Source: Sphingobium sp. (lineage in GTDB: Bacteria; Pseudomonadota; Alphaproteobacteria; Sphingomonadales; Sphingomonadaceae). From it: a stretch of 64,000 nucleotides of DNA. Of this stretch, positions 1 to 8,951 are shown in pieces. The position numbers and the translations under genes were made by a program. The first letter of the stretch is position 1. The number at the start of each line of letters is the position of its first letter. The DNA is taken from positions 21,217 to 85,216 of the forward strand of contig NZ_QFOA01000009.1 of assembly GCF_003248505.1 (NCBI RefSeq), given 5' to 3'. The notes under the pieces are model-generated. The model was not told the origin of the DNA, ran no database searches, and saw nothing but the letters and a program-made list of their open reading frames with translations.

Positions 1-513
1 CGCCTGTTGATGCGGCTGTGGGACGCGCGGATCGGGCGGGATGAACTGGCAGCGCTGGCGCTCGATCTGGGATCGGACGTGCCCGCCTGCCTCGACAGCG
101 TCACGCAGATGGTGACCGGTCGGGGAGAAACGCTGCTGGCCCACCATGTCGATGGATTGGAAGGGATGCCCATGCTGCTGGTCAATCCCGGCGTGGCGCT
201 GTCGACGGCGGCGGTCTTTGCCGGTTGGGACCGGGAGGATAAGGGCGCGCTCGACGGCAGCAGCCTCGATGCACTGATCGCACATGGACGCAACGATCTG
301 GAGCTTCCTGCGCGCCGCATCGCGCCGGTTATCGGGGACGTCCTCCTGGCCCTGGGCGAAGCCGAAGGGGTGCGCATGGCGCGCATGTCCGGGTCTGGCG
401 CGACCTGTTTCGCGCTGTTCGATGAACCTGCCGCGATGGCGGCAGCAGCGGCGAGGTTGCGCGTGGCGCATCGCGACTGGTGGATCATGGAAACGGGAGT
501 GCGCGGCGCGTGA
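1..513 (+). CDS. ispE: 4-diphosphocytidyl-2-C-methyl-D-erythritol kinase, 3' part
   Basis: The frame is already open at base 1, so the N-terminal part lies outside the window. About 170 codons remain, covering the C-terminal half of a GHMP-family kinase. The glycine-rich motif MSGSGATCF near the end matches the third GHMP motif of IspE, and SDVPACL is also typical of the family. IspE phosphorylates CDP-methylerythritol in the MEP isoprenoid pathway in the cytosol. The TGA stop overlaps the GTG of the next gene (GTGA), suggesting translational coupling in a five-gene chain. Identity is clear from the GHMP motifs; another GHMP kinase is unlikely. Confidence 0.9.
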   Translation, partial: RLLMRLWDARIGRDELAALALDLGSDVPACLDSVTQMVTGRGETLLAHHVDGLEGMPMLLVNPGVALSTAAVFAGWDREDKGALDGSSLDALIAHGRNDLELPARRIAPVIGDVLLALGEAEGVRMARMSGSGATCFALFDEPAAMAAAAARLRVAHRDWWIMETGVRGA

Positions 514-1226
514 GCGAGGCTTTTGTTCGGATCGATGGCGGTACCGAGGATATTCTGATCGTTGGGGACCACGCCTCTGCGCGAGTGCCCGATGACATCG
601 ACCTCGGCATGGACGAAGCCTTGCTTCGCGAACATATCGCCGTCGACATCGGGGTGGCGGAAGTGAGCCGCCTGCTCGCAAAGCGGCTGGAATGCACTGC
701 GATCCTGGGCGGGATATCCCGCCTCGTCATCGACCTCAACCGCGACGAGGACGCGCCTGGCCTGATGCCGCTGACAAGCGACGGTCATGCCATTCCCGGG
801 AATCGCGACGCCGATACTGACGCACGGATGCGACGTTTCTATCGCCCCTATCACGCCGAAATTGCCAGCGCGCTGAATGGCATGTCCGCGCCGTTCATAC
901 TGTCGGTGCACAGTTTCACGCCGCGCCTGATGTCCGACCCCCGGCAGCAACGCCCGTGGGAAATCGGTATCCTCTACAATCGGGACGATCGGGCAGCGCG
1001 CATTGCCATTCCCCTGCTCGAAGAAGCGGGGCTGATCGTCGGCGACCAGCAACCCTATTCGGGCCAGTTGCTCAACGCGACGATGAACCGCCACGCCGAA
1101 GCGAACGGTATCCCGTATCTCGGCATCGAGATGCGGCAGGATCTGGTCGGCGATGCGGCGGGGCAGGCGCGTTTCGCCGATCTGCTTTGCCCCATCGCCC
1201 TTGCCTGCCGGAGCGCGCTTTCATGA
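510..1226 (+). CDS. N-formylglutamate amidohydrolase family protein
   Basis: 238 aa. It resembles the N-formylglutamate amidohydrolase family, zinc hydrolases that release formate from N-formylglutamate or act on related N-acyl amino acids. Family landmarks are DHASARVP near the N-terminus, the central HSFTPRL and the late IEMRQDL, which place the His and Glu residues expected around the metal. I chose the GTG at 510 because it overlaps the ispE stop; the GTG 30 bases upstream would add ten poor residues inside ispE. No histidine-utilisation genes are nearby, so the true substrate is open. The stop overlaps the next start (ATGA). Confidence 0.82.
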   Translation: MSEAFVRIDGGTEDILIVGDHASARVPDDIDLGMDEALLREHIAVDIGVAEVSRLLAKRLECTAILGGISRLVIDLNRDEDAPGLMPLTSDGHAIPGNRDADTDARMRRFYRPYHAEIASALNGMSAPFILSVHSFTPRLMSDPRQQRPWEIGILYNRDDRAARIAIPLLEEAGLIVGDQQPYSGQLLNATMNRHAEANGIPYLGIEMRQDLVGDAAGQARFADLLCPIALACRSALS

Positions 1227-1570
1227 GGAGAATGTGGGGATGGGCCGTTCTGCTGATCCTTTCCGGCTGCGACCGGGGCGCGGCCGATGGGCCGGGTGGG
1301 GCGCAGGGCGCTGGCACGGGCGATCTGGTCGAATGTCGCGTGGCAGGGCGATGGGCGCGCGATTGCGGTGCGGAGCGGGACGGTAATCTGCTGACGCTCC
1401 GCCACCCGGACGGTGGGTTCCGGCGGCTGCGTATCCTCTCCGACGGGCGGGGGCTGGAGGCAGCCGACGGATCGGAAGCCGCCAGGATCAAGATCGTCGA
1501 CGGTCAGCGGATCGAAGTGACGGTGGGAGCCGACGCCTATCGCCTGCCCGCTCAGATCGCGAAGCGATGA
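1223..1570 (+). CDS. small putative lipoprotein
   Basis: 115 aa. The N-terminus has two arginines, a short hydrophobic stretch (WGWAVLLIL) and a lipobox-like LSGC, so the mature protein probably starts at Cys of LSGC and is lipid-anchored. The rest is small and soluble, with a paired DLVECRVAGRW...CGAERDGN segment that could hold one disulfide. I recognise no named domain. Both ends overlap neighbours by ATGA, so it is made together with the amidohydrolase and the NAD(P)HX repair enzyme. The reading frame is supported by these overlaps and the signal sequence rather than by homology. Confidence 0.7.
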   Translation: MRRMWGWAVLLILSGCDRGAADGPGGAQGAGTGDLVECRVAGRWARDCGAERDGNLLTLRHPDGGFRRLRILSDGRGLEAADGSEAARIKIVDGQRIEVTVGADAYRLPAQIAKR

Positions 1571-2961
1571 TGGAGGGCGGGCCGGTCCTGACCGCCGCGC
1601 AGATGCGATCCGCCGAGCAGGCGGCCTTCGACGGCGGGATCGAACCTTACGCCCTGATGGAAAGAGCGGGCGCGGGCGCTGCGGAGATCGTCTGGCGGGC
1701 GGGGCACGGGCGCGACACGTTGATCCTGTGCGGCCCGGGAAACAATGGCGGCGACGGATTCGTGATCGCCCGATTGCTACGCGAACGCGGTGTGCCGGTG
1801 CGGATTGCAGCGCTGGCGGAAAGCCGCACCGATTCGGCCCGACGCGCTCGCGCGGCGTGGGGCGGCCCGGTCGAGGACATAATGACCGCGACCCCGGCGA
1901 CGCAGATTGTCGATGCGCTGTTCGGCACCGGTCTGGCGCGGGGGCTGGACACCCCGGTTGCCGAGCGGCTGCGCGCATTGGTGGAGGGCGCTTCCTTCTC
2001 TCATGCGATCGATCTGCCGAGCGGGGTGGATACCGATAGCGGCGCGATCTTGTCGACCGTACCCCGCTACAATGGATGCATCGCGCTGGGCGCGTTCAAG
2101 CCGGCGCATCTGCTCTATCCCGCAGCGGATCGAAGCGGACGGTTGACGCTCGTCGATCTGGATATTCCCCTGCCATCGACCGTTGGGCGGCTCAGTCCCC
2201 CCAGGCTGGAGCGTCCCGGTTTCGATGCCCATAAATATAGCCGCGGGCTGGTTGTCGTCATCGGGGGCAGCATGGCGGGCGCCAGCCATCTTGCGGCCAC
2301 CGCAGCGGCGCATTCCGGAGCCGGAGCGGTGCGCCTTCTGGCGCCGGGCGGTGGCATGGCCGTGCCCCATGCGATCATCCAGTGTCATGTGGGTCGGCCG
2401 GAGGCCTTGCCCGATGAGCTCGCCGACGACCGGATCGGAGCACTGCTGGTGGGGCCGGGCCTGGGTCTCGACCGGGATGCTCGTGCCCGGCTGGCGGCAG
2501 CGCTCGGCGCGGGGCTGCCCATGGTGCTGGATGCCGATGCGCTCGGCTGGCTGGCGCAGGATAGGCAGGCGATCGTGCCGCCCGGCTGTATTCTCACTCC
2601 CCATGAAGGCGAGTTTCGCAGGCTCTTCGGCGACGGGGAAGGCAGCAAGATCGACCGCGCGCTGGCGGCGGCGCGGCGGGTGGGATCGGTCGTGGTCTAC
2701 AAGGGCCCCGATACCGTCATCGCCGGCCCAGACGGTCGCGCCATGGTCGCCAGCGGCGGTTCGGCTTGGCTGTCGACCGCCGGGACGGGCGATGTTCTCG
2801 CGGGCCTTGCTGCCGGGCGACTGGCGGTACGGGGCGATCCGTTTCGCGCAGCCTGCGAAGCGGTGTGGTTGCATGGAGAGGCGGCGCGGCGTTGCGGCGC
2901 GGCATTCGTCGCGGATGATTTGCTCCGTGCGCTGCCAGCGGCTATCGCCGCGCGATTGTGA
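1567..2961 (+). CDS. nnr: bifunctional NAD(P)H-hydrate epimerase / ADP-dependent dehydratase
   Basis: 464 aa with two domains. Residues about 8-210 form the YjeF_N epimerase domain, with GPGNNGGDG at 56-64. Residues about 225-464 form the ribokinase-like dehydratase domain, with GTGDVLAG near residue 410 holding the catalytic Asp. The enzyme repairs hydrated NADH and NADPH, first epimerising R-NAD(P)HX and then dehydrating the S form using ADP. Length and domain order are normal for the fused bacterial form. The start ATG overlaps the lipoprotein stop (ATGA), and the end overlaps the methyltransferase start (GTGA). Confidence 0.93.
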   Translation: MMEGGPVLTAAQMRSAEQAAFDGGIEPYALMERAGAGAAEIVWRAGHGRDTLILCGPGNNGGDGFVIARLLRERGVPVRIAALAESRTDSARRARAAWGGPVEDIMTATPATQIVDALFGTGLARGLDTPVAERLRALVEGASFSHAIDLPSGVDTDSGAILSTVPRYNGCIALGAFKPAHLLYPAADRSGRLTLVDLDIPLPSTVGRLSPPRLERPGFDAHKYSRGLVVVIGGSMAGASHLAATAAAHSGAGAVRLLAPGGGMAVPHAIIQCHVGRPEALPDELADDRIGALLVGPGLGLDRDARARLAAALGAGLPMVLDADALGWLAQDRQAIVPPGCILTPHEGEFRRLFGDGEGSKIDRALAAARRVGSVVVYKGPDTVIAGPDGRAMVASGGSAWLSTAGTGDVLAGLAAGRLAVRGDPFRAACEAVWLHGEAARRCGAAFVADDLLRALPAAIAARL

Positions 2962-4160
2962 GCGACACCGAAGTAGACAGCATCATCCGCATTGCAGCGA
3001 AGGGCGACGGTGTCACCGCCGATGGCCGCCACTTCCCCCTGACCGCGCCCGGCGACCGTGTAGATCGCGATGGAGCTGTCCATTTCGGTGTCCACCATGC
3101 GACGCCGCCCTGCGTTCATTTCCCCGTATGCGGGGGATGTCGGCTGCAACATCTGGACGAGGAAAGCTATGCCGACTTCGTCACAGGGCGCGTGATAGGC
3201 GCGCTGGCCGGGCAGGGAATCGCGCCGGGCGAAGTCCTGCCGCCTCACCTGTCGCCACCCCGCTCGCGCCGCCGCGCGGCCCTGCGCGCGGCTCGTTCGG
3301 GCAAGCGCGTCACGGTGGGTTTCGCCGAGGAAGGCAGCCATACGCTCATCGACCTGTCGATGTGCGACATCCTCCACCCGCGCCTGTTCGCATTGATCGG
3401 CCCGCTCCGTTCGCTGCTGGGTTCGATCCTGCCGGACCGTCGCGCCGCCCATGTGAAGATGTCGCTGATCGACCGGGGTATCGACCTGTTGCTGGAGGGC
3501 GTCCGGGTCGATGGGCTTGCCGCAGACGAAGCTTTGGGCGATTTCGCGCGGACTCAAGGCCTTGCGCGGCTGACCATCGACGAGGGGGATGGGCCGCAGA
3601 CTCGCTGGGAACCGGAGCCTGCGACGATTAGCTTCGATGCCGTCCCGATCGGATTTCCGCCCTTCGCCTTTCTGCAGGCGACACAGGACGGAGAGGCGGC
3701 CCTCGTCCGCGCGGTGTGCGATGCCCTGCCGGCTGCCGGCGTTATCGCCGACCTGTTTTGCGGCCTCGGCACTTTCGCCCTGTCCGTGGGGTCGCGCCCG
3801 GTCTACGCGGCGGAGGGCGCGCGTGACGTGATCCTGTCGCTCAAGGCGGGGGCCGGCCGAGCGCAAAGGCGGCTCGTTGCGGATCATCGCGATCTCTTCC
3901 GCCGCCCGCTGACGCCCGAAGAACTGGACCGATTTGCCGCCGTCATCCTCGATCCGCCGCGCGCGGGCGCGCGGGAGCAGGTGTTGCAACTGGCCCGCTC
4001 GCAGGTGCAGACCGTCGCCTATGTATCCTGCAATCCAGCCAGCTTCGCGCGCGACGCCGCGCATCTGATCGGGGCAGGCTATCGCCTAGACAGCGTGCAG
4101 CCCGTCGGCCAGTTCCGTTGGTCCACGCATGTCGAGCTGGTCGGTATATTCCGCCGATAA
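2958..4160 (+). CDS. TrmA/RlmD-family RNA (uracil-5-)-methyltransferase
   Basis: 400 aa. It has the iron-sulfur cysteine pattern of RumA/RlmD: C52, C58 and C61 in CVHFPVCGGC, plus a fourth Cys in the later MCDILHP segment. The SAM-binding stretch DLFCGLGTFAL and the catalytic motif YVSCNPASF near residue 358 follow, the Cys being the uracil nucleophile. It likely makes 5-methyluridine in 23S rRNA, but which position cannot be read from sequence. An N-terminal TRAM-like beta segment is short. The GTG start overlaps the nnr stop; it is the last gene of the chain and faces the ornithine decarboxylase. Confidence 0.88.
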   Translation: MSDTEVDSIIRIAAKGDGVTADGRHFPLTAPGDRVDRDGAVHFGVHHATPPCVHFPVCGGCRLQHLDEESYADFVTGRVIGALAGQGIAPGEVLPPHLSPPRSRRRAALRAARSGKRVTVGFAEEGSHTLIDLSMCDILHPRLFALIGPLRSLLGSILPDRRAAHVKMSLIDRGIDLLLEGVRVDGLAADEALGDFARTQGLARLTIDEGDGPQTRWEPEPATISFDAVPIGFPPFAFLQATQDGEAALVRAVCDALPAAGVIADLFCGLGTFALSVGSRPVYAAEGARDVILSLKAGAGRAQRRLVADHRDLFRRPLTPEELDRFAAVILDPPRAGAREQVLQLARSQVQTVAYVSCNPASFARDAAHLIGAGYRLDSVQPVGQFRWSTHVELVGIFRR

Positions 4161-4191
4161 GGAAAACCCCCGCCGCTTTGAAAAGCGACGG
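4161..4191 (-). terminator. intrinsic terminator after the ornithine decarboxylase gene
   Basis: On the minus strand a 10-base arm CCGTCGCTTT pairs with AAAGCGGCGG (one mismatch) and is followed by GGGTTTTCC. It sits between two convergent genes and may stop transcripts from both sides. Confidence 0.7.
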
Positions 4192-4202
4192 AGGCGATGG
4201 AG

Positions 4203-5408
4203 CTACTTGCCCAGCTTGATGATCGTGGCACGACGCCGGGGCGCGATGCTTTCGGTATAGAGGCTCGCCATCGGTTCGTCCTCCACCTCGATCGTCGCGT
4301 CGGACGTGAAGCCGTTGAAGCCGGTCCGCATCGCCGCGCCATAGGCGCCGAGCATCCCGATTTCGATATAGTCGCCTGCCTTCACGTCCGCGGGGAGCAT
4401 GAAAGGGCCGACCATATGGTCCATGTCGTCGCAGGTCGGACCGTAGAAGGCGAAGCCCTCCATCGGCTCGATACTGGCCTGTCCACGCAGCAGTTCGACA
4501 GGGAAGCGCCAGCCGATGTGCGCCGCGTCGAACAAAGCACCGTAAGCGCCGTCGTTGATATAAAGCTCATTACCGCGCCGACGCTCCACGCGGACCACGA
4601 CCGAACTATATTCGGCGGACAGGGCCCGGCCCGGCTCGCACCACAGTTCGGACGAGTAGCTGACCGGCAGGCTTTCGAACCCGCGGTGGATCGCTTCGAA
4701 ATAATGTTCGAGCGCGACCGGCTCCATGCCCGGATAGACCGACGGGAAACCGCCGCCGACATCGATGATGTCGACCGTGACCGCCGCTTCGACGATGGCG
4801 GCGCGAACCCGCTCTATCGCATCGCTATAGGCCTGAGGGCTCATCGCCTGGCTGCCGACGTGGAAACAGATGCCCAGCGCATCGGCGGCCTGACGGGTAG
4901 CCATCAGCAATTCACGCGTTTCGTCGCCTTCCACGCCGAATTTCGACGCGAGCGACAATTCGCTATGTTCCGAAGACACGCGCAGGCGGACGCACAATTC
5001 CAGATCGGTTGCCTGGCCGGTGGCGCGCATGATCTTATCCAACTCGTCCATCGAGTCGAGCGAGAAGGTGCGCACGCCATACGCATGATAGGCTTCGGCA
5101 ATCGCTTCCTCTGCCTTGACCGGATGCATGAAGCACAGCTTCGCCTGCGCGCCCATGCCCGCCAACGCATCGGCGACGAGGCGCACTTCGGCTATCGAGG
5201 CCACGTCAAAATGCGTGATCCCCGACGCGTAAAGCGTACGGATCAGATCAGGAGACGGATTGGCCTTGACCGCATAGAGAGACCGGCCCGGAAACTTCTC
5301 GACGAAGAAACGGGCGGCCCGAGCTGCGGCTTCGGGACGAATCAGCGTTACCGGTGCTGCCGGTTTGAGGGTGGTCGCTACCCCCAGCGCGCTATGATGC
5401 TTGTGCAA
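4203..5408 (-). CDS. ornithine/lysine decarboxylase, fold type III (PLP)
   Basis: 401 aa. The alanine-racemase-fold decarboxylase binds PLP through K48 in YAVKANP; the glycine loop VGGGFPS and the catalytic Cys of GPTCDD (about residue 326) follow. It makes putrescine from ornithine, possibly also cadaverine from lysine, as bifunctional relatives do. The frame begins at TTG 5408 with a strong GGAGG nine bases upstream; no ATG fits. It lies downstream of carboxyspermidine decarboxylase and dehydrogenase genes on the same strand, so its putrescine probably feeds spermidine synthesis. The 147-base gap before it suggests its own promoter; the gap holds a small GGGG/CCCC hairpin. Confidence 0.9.
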   Translation of the reverse strand: MHKHHSALGVATTLKPAAPVTLIRPEAAARAARFFVEKFPGRSLYAVKANPSPDLIRTLYASGITHFDVASIAEVRLVADALAGMGAQAKLCFMHPVKAEEAIAEAYHAYGVRTFSLDSMDELDKIMRATGQATDLELCVRLRVSSEHSELSLASKFGVEGDETRELLMATRQAADALGICFHVGSQAMSPQAYSDAIERVRAAIVEAAVTVDIIDVGGGFPSVYPGMEPVALEHYFEAIHRGFESLPVSYSSELWCEPGRALSAEYSSVVVRVERRRGNELYINDGAYGALFDAAHIGWRFPVELLRGQASIEPMEGFAFYGPTCDDMDHMVGPFMLPADVKAGDYIEIGMLGAYGAAMRTGFNGFTSDATIEVEDEPMASLYTESIAPRRRATIIKLGK

Positions 5409-5555
5409 CTCAAGGGACCTCCAGTGGTGTCGTGGGCATAAAGCTGCCTTGCGGTGGAAGTCCCATGGGGCAGCGGACGGTCGATATATGCTGAGGGGTC
5501 CCCCCTGTAAAGCGCATGTGTAAATTTTGTTGCGCAGGAGGCTACGAAACGTGCG

Positions 5556-6728
5556 TCAGGAGAGACGAGCCTTGAAGTCCATATAGGAAAACGACTTTAT
5601 TTCAGTCAGTTGATTGGTATCGCTGTTCCACAGCCAGATGGCTGGAAGCGGGACGCCGTTGAAGGTGTTGGTCTTCACCATCGAATAATGCGCCTGATCC
5701 AGAAACGCGATCCGCGCGCCCGGCTCCGCGCCGCCGGGGACTCGATAATCGCCGATGATATCGCCTGCGAGGCAGGACGGTCCGCCCAGCCGGGTGACAG
5801 GGCCTTCCGCCTGCTCATGCAACATGGCCGGGCGGTAGGGGGCCTCGATCACGTCAGGCATATGGCAGGTGGCGCTGATGTCGGTAATGGCGACAGGCAT
5901 GCCGTTGTCGATCACGTCGAGGATCTCGCCGACCAGAATGCCCGCGTCGAGCGCCATTGCCTCGCCCGGCTCGATATAGAGGTCAAGCCCGGTCTGTGTC
6001 TTGATCCGCTGGAGGAACGCCACCAGTTGGTCGATCTGGTAGTCTGCTCGGGTGACATGATGGCCGCCGCCGAAGTTCAGCCATTTGAGGCCGCCGACAT
6101 GCGGCATTACCCGCGATTCGATGGAATCCCACGTTCGTTGCAGCGGCTCGAAATCCTGTTCGCACAGATTGTGGATGTGAAGGCCGGACACGCCCTCCAG
6201 ATGTTCCGGGCGAAGCTGGTCCACCGGAAAGCCCAGGCGGCTGTGCGGTTGCGACGGGTCGTATTTTGGAACCTCGCCCTCAGCGTGCAGGGGGTTGAGA
6301 CGCAGCCCGATGTCGAACCCGTATCCCTCCGCCCGGGCGGCGTCGATGACCGGCTTCAACCGGGCGATCTGGCCGGGGCTGTTGAAAATGACATGATCGC
6401 TGATCTTGAGGATTTCGGCGAGGTCATCCGGCTTGTAGGCGGCGCAATAGGTTGCGACTTCACCGCCATATTCTTCCCTGCCGAGGCGCGCTTCGTAGAT
6501 GCCGGAGGCGCACACGCCATCGAGATATTCCGCGACCACGCTCCCCAGCGACCACATCGAAAAGGCCTTGAGCGCGCCCAGCACCTTAATCCCGGCGCGT
6601 TCGCCGATGTCGCGGAGAACGGACAGGTTGCGGCGGATCGCGACCTCATCCACCACGAAGGCAGGAGAGGGCACGCGATAGAGGTCGAAGCGGGCGAAGG
6701 CGGCAGGATCGCCGGCGCGGGTTTCCAT
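5556..6728 (-). CDS. nspC: carboxynorspermidine/carboxyspermidine decarboxylase
   Basis: 390 aa, fold type III PLP enzyme. PLP lysine is K54 in GALKAFS, the early VPSPAFVVDE and the LNFGGGHH loop are typical of NspC, and C319 in GGPSCLAGD is the second active-site residue donated across the dimer. It decarboxylates carboxyspermidine to spermidine (or carboxynorspermidine to norspermidine). The gene follows the carboxyspermidine dehydrogenase by 71 bases and precedes ornithine decarboxylase, giving the complete aspartate-semialdehyde route that replaces SAM decarboxylase and spermidine synthase. Confidence 0.93.
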   Translation of the reverse strand: METRAGDPAAFARFDLYRVPSPAFVVDEVAIRRNLSVLRDIGERAGIKVLGALKAFSMWSLGSVVAEYLDGVCASGIYEARLGREEYGGEVATYCAAYKPDDLAEILKISDHVIFNSPGQIARLKPVIDAARAEGYGFDIGLRLNPLHAEGEVPKYDPSQPHSRLGFPVDQLRPEHLEGVSGLHIHNLCEQDFEPLQRTWDSIESRVMPHVGGLKWLNFGGGHHVTRADYQIDQLVAFLQRIKTQTGLDLYIEPGEAMALDAGILVGEILDVIDNGMPVAITDISATCHMPDVIEAPYRPAMLHEQAEGPVTRLGGPSCLAGDIIGDYRVPGGAEPGARIAFLDQAHYSMVKTNTFNGVPLPAIWLWNSDTNQLTEIKSFSYMDFKARLS

Positions 6729-6745
6729 AACAGCATAACTCCGTC

Positions 6746-6765
6746 ACCCCGGCGGATGCCGGGTC
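6746..6765. repeat. REP-like palindrome
   Basis: CCCGGC and GCCGGG arms (6748-6753, 6758-6763) flank GGAT, within a CACCCCGGC...GCCGGGTCT context resembling the short dispersed palindromes common between alphaproteobacterial genes. Only one copy is seen in this window, so repeat status is inferred. Confidence 0.45.
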
Positions 6766-6799
6766 TCGGACAACAAGGCGCGGCAATGCCGCCGGATCG

Positions 6800-8017
6800 T
6801 CAGAAATCCAGCGGAGCGTCGAGTTCCTTCACCTGCCACGGCAGGCCATGCTTATTTAGCATATCCATGAACGGATCGGGATCGAACTGTTCGATGTTGA
6901 ACACGCCTTCGCCCTTCCACGCGCCAGTCAGCATCATCGCGGCACCGATCATCGCCGGAACGCCGGTGGTATAGCTGACCGCCTGGTTGCCGGTTTCGGC
7001 ATAGGCGTCCTCATGGTCGCAGACATTATAGACGTAGACGGTTTTTTGCGCCCCGTCCTTCTCGCCTGTCGCGATGTCGCCGATGTTCGTCTTGCCCTTG
7101 GTGGTCGACCCCAGGCTCGACGGTTCGGGCAGCACGGCCTTGAGGAACTGGAGCGGGATGATTTCCTGGCCGTTGTACATGACGGGATCGATCCGCGTCA
7201 TGCCGACATTCTGGAGCACTTCGAGATGCTTCAGGTACGCATCGCCGAACGTCATCCAGAAGCGGATGCGCTTGATCTCGGGATAGTGGGTGGCGAGGCT
7301 TTCAAGCTCCTCATGATACATGAGGTACATGTTCTTTTCGCCGACCTGATCGAAATCGAACGTCTGCTTGTGGCTGAGCGCCGGGCCTTCGACCCATGCG
7401 CCGTCGGCCCAATGCCGGGACGGAGCGGTTACTTCGCGAATGTTGATTTCAGGGTTGAAGTTGGTGGCGAAATGCTGGCCGTGATCGCCGCCGTTGCAAT
7501 CGAGAATGTCGAGCGTGTCGATGCGGTCGAGCAGATGCTTCTTGATATAGCTGGCAAAAACGCTGGTGACGCCGGGGTCGAAACCCGATCCCAGGAGCGC
7601 CATGATGCCCGCTTCCTTGAAACGCTCCTGATAAGCCCATTGCCAGCTATATTCGAACTTGGCGGTATCGCGCGGTTCGTAGTTGGCGGTGTCGAGATAA
7701 TCGGTCTTGGTCGCGAGGCACGCGTCCATGATCGCCAGATCCTGATAGGGCAGAGCGAGGTTGACGACCAGCTTGGGCCGAACCTTCTCGATCAGCGCGA
7801 TGGTTTCATCCACATTGTCGGCATCGACCTGCGCCACGTCGATGGTGACGCCGGTGCGCGACTTCACCGATTCGGCGACCTTTTCGCACGATATGATCCG
7901 GCGGCTGGCCAGCGTGATGTGGCTGAAAATGTCGGGATTCATCGCCATCTTGTGAACTGCGACGGAGCCGACGCCGCCCGCGCCGATGACCAGAACCTTG
8001 CTCAATTGCTTCTCCAT
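6800..8017 (-). CDS. carboxyspermidine dehydrogenase (saccharopine dehydrogenase family)
   Basis: 405 aa from the ATG at 8017; the frame is open 20 codons further but those residues look non-coding. The Rossmann motif GAGGVGS lies at residues 12-18, and the family motif GSGFDPGVTSVFA near residue 135 is typical of carboxynorspermidine dehydrogenase rather than of lysine-degrading saccharopine enzymes. It condenses putrescine (or diaminopropane) with aspartate semialdehyde and reduces the imine with NADPH. Adjacent nspC supports this. It is first in the minus-strand polyamine block. Confidence 0.9.
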   Translation of the reverse strand: MEKQLSKVLVIGAGGVGSVAVHKMAMNPDIFSHITLASRRIISCEKVAESVKSRTGVTIDVAQVDADNVDETIALIEKVRPKLVVNLALPYQDLAIMDACLATKTDYLDTANYEPRDTAKFEYSWQWAYQERFKEAGIMALLGSGFDPGVTSVFASYIKKHLLDRIDTLDILDCNGGDHGQHFATNFNPEINIREVTAPSRHWADGAWVEGPALSHKQTFDFDQVGEKNMYLMYHEELESLATHYPEIKRIRFWMTFGDAYLKHLEVLQNVGMTRIDPVMYNGQEIIPLQFLKAVLPEPSSLGSTTKGKTNIGDIATGEKDGAQKTVYVYNVCDHEDAYAETGNQAVSYTTGVPAMIGAAMMLTGAWKGEGVFNIEQFDPDPFMDMLNKHGLPWQVKELDAPLDF

Positions 8018-8203
8018 TCTCGTGACCGCGGGACCCGCGCGAAAGCGACCATATAGGGGCACCGAATGACAGCGCAAAGTCAGTTGAGAGGCCGCATTTT
8101 CCGTCCCCCTGTCTTTTGGGGCAGCGATGCGGCGATCTGCGAGTTGGAGCGTTGAGGCGACATCCCCGCGGGACGGGGAGAAATGTTGGAAGGAAGCCTC
8201 CCC

Positions 8204-8782
8204 ATGAAAGTTTCACATCTTTCGCTCGCCCTTGCCGGCGCGTTGATGGCAGTCGGCGGCGCGGTAGTGGCGCAGCCCGCCAAGCATCACGGCGCGATGA
8301 AGCCCAATCCGATGGTAGGCGGTGCGGCAATGCTCCCCACCAAGGACATTATCGACAACGCCGTGAATTCGAAGGATCACACCACTCTGGTAGCGGCGGT
8401 GAAGGCCGCCGGCCTCGTCGACACGCTGAAGGGGCCGGGTCCCTTCACGGTGTTCGCACCCACCAACCAGGCCTTCAAGAAGCTACCTGCCGGCACCGTC
8501 GACAAGCTGCTGAAGCCCGAAAACAAGGCGCAGTTGACGAAGGTGCTGACTTACCATGTCGTACCCGGCAAGCTGAATGCGGCTGACCTGATCGCGCAGG
8601 CGAAGGCGAACGGCGGCAAGGCGACTCTGACCACGGTGCAGGGCGAGCCGCTGACCGCCTGGGTGCAGGGCCCCAATGTCTGGCTGCAGGACGCCAAGGG
8701 CGGTAAGGCCAAGGTGACCATCGCCGACGTCAACCAGTCGAACGGCGTGATCCACGTCATCGACACGGTTCTGATGCCGTAA
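8204..8782 (+). CDS. secreted fasciclin (FAS1) domain protein
   Basis: 192 aa. The ATG at 8204 has GGAAGGAAG just upstream. Residues 1 to about 24 form a signal peptide (KVSHLSLALAGALMAVGG) ending near VAQ. The rest is one FAS1 domain: KDHTTLVAAVKAAGLVDTL, the H1-type GPFTVFAPTNQAF, then LTYHVVPGKL and the final GVIHVIDTVL. Such proteins are periplasmic or surface adhesion-like modules; no enzyme activity is expected. It stands alone, divergent from the polyamine genes, and its job is not shown by context. Confidence 0.9.
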   Translation: MKVSHLSLALAGALMAVGGAVVAQPAKHHGAMKPNPMVGGAAMLPTKDIIDNAVNSKDHTTLVAAVKAAGLVDTLKGPGPFTVFAPTNQAFKKLPAGTVDKLLKPENKAQLTKVLTYHVVPGKLNAADLIAQAKANGGKATLTTVQGEPLTAWVQGPNVWLQDAKGGKAKVTIADVNQSNGVIHVIDTVLMP

Positions 8783-8951
8783 AAAATCCGGTGCGAGGTG
8801 GCTGGCGACATCAACGGGTTGCCGGCCGCCTGTGCGCCATATTTTGCGACGGTGGCATCGAGAACGCCGCCGATAATCTCGCTTTTGCCTCTCCCCAAAT
8901 TTTCGTGGCCTGCTAGACGCTCTTCCTCCGATCCTGGAGAAGGGTATCGCT

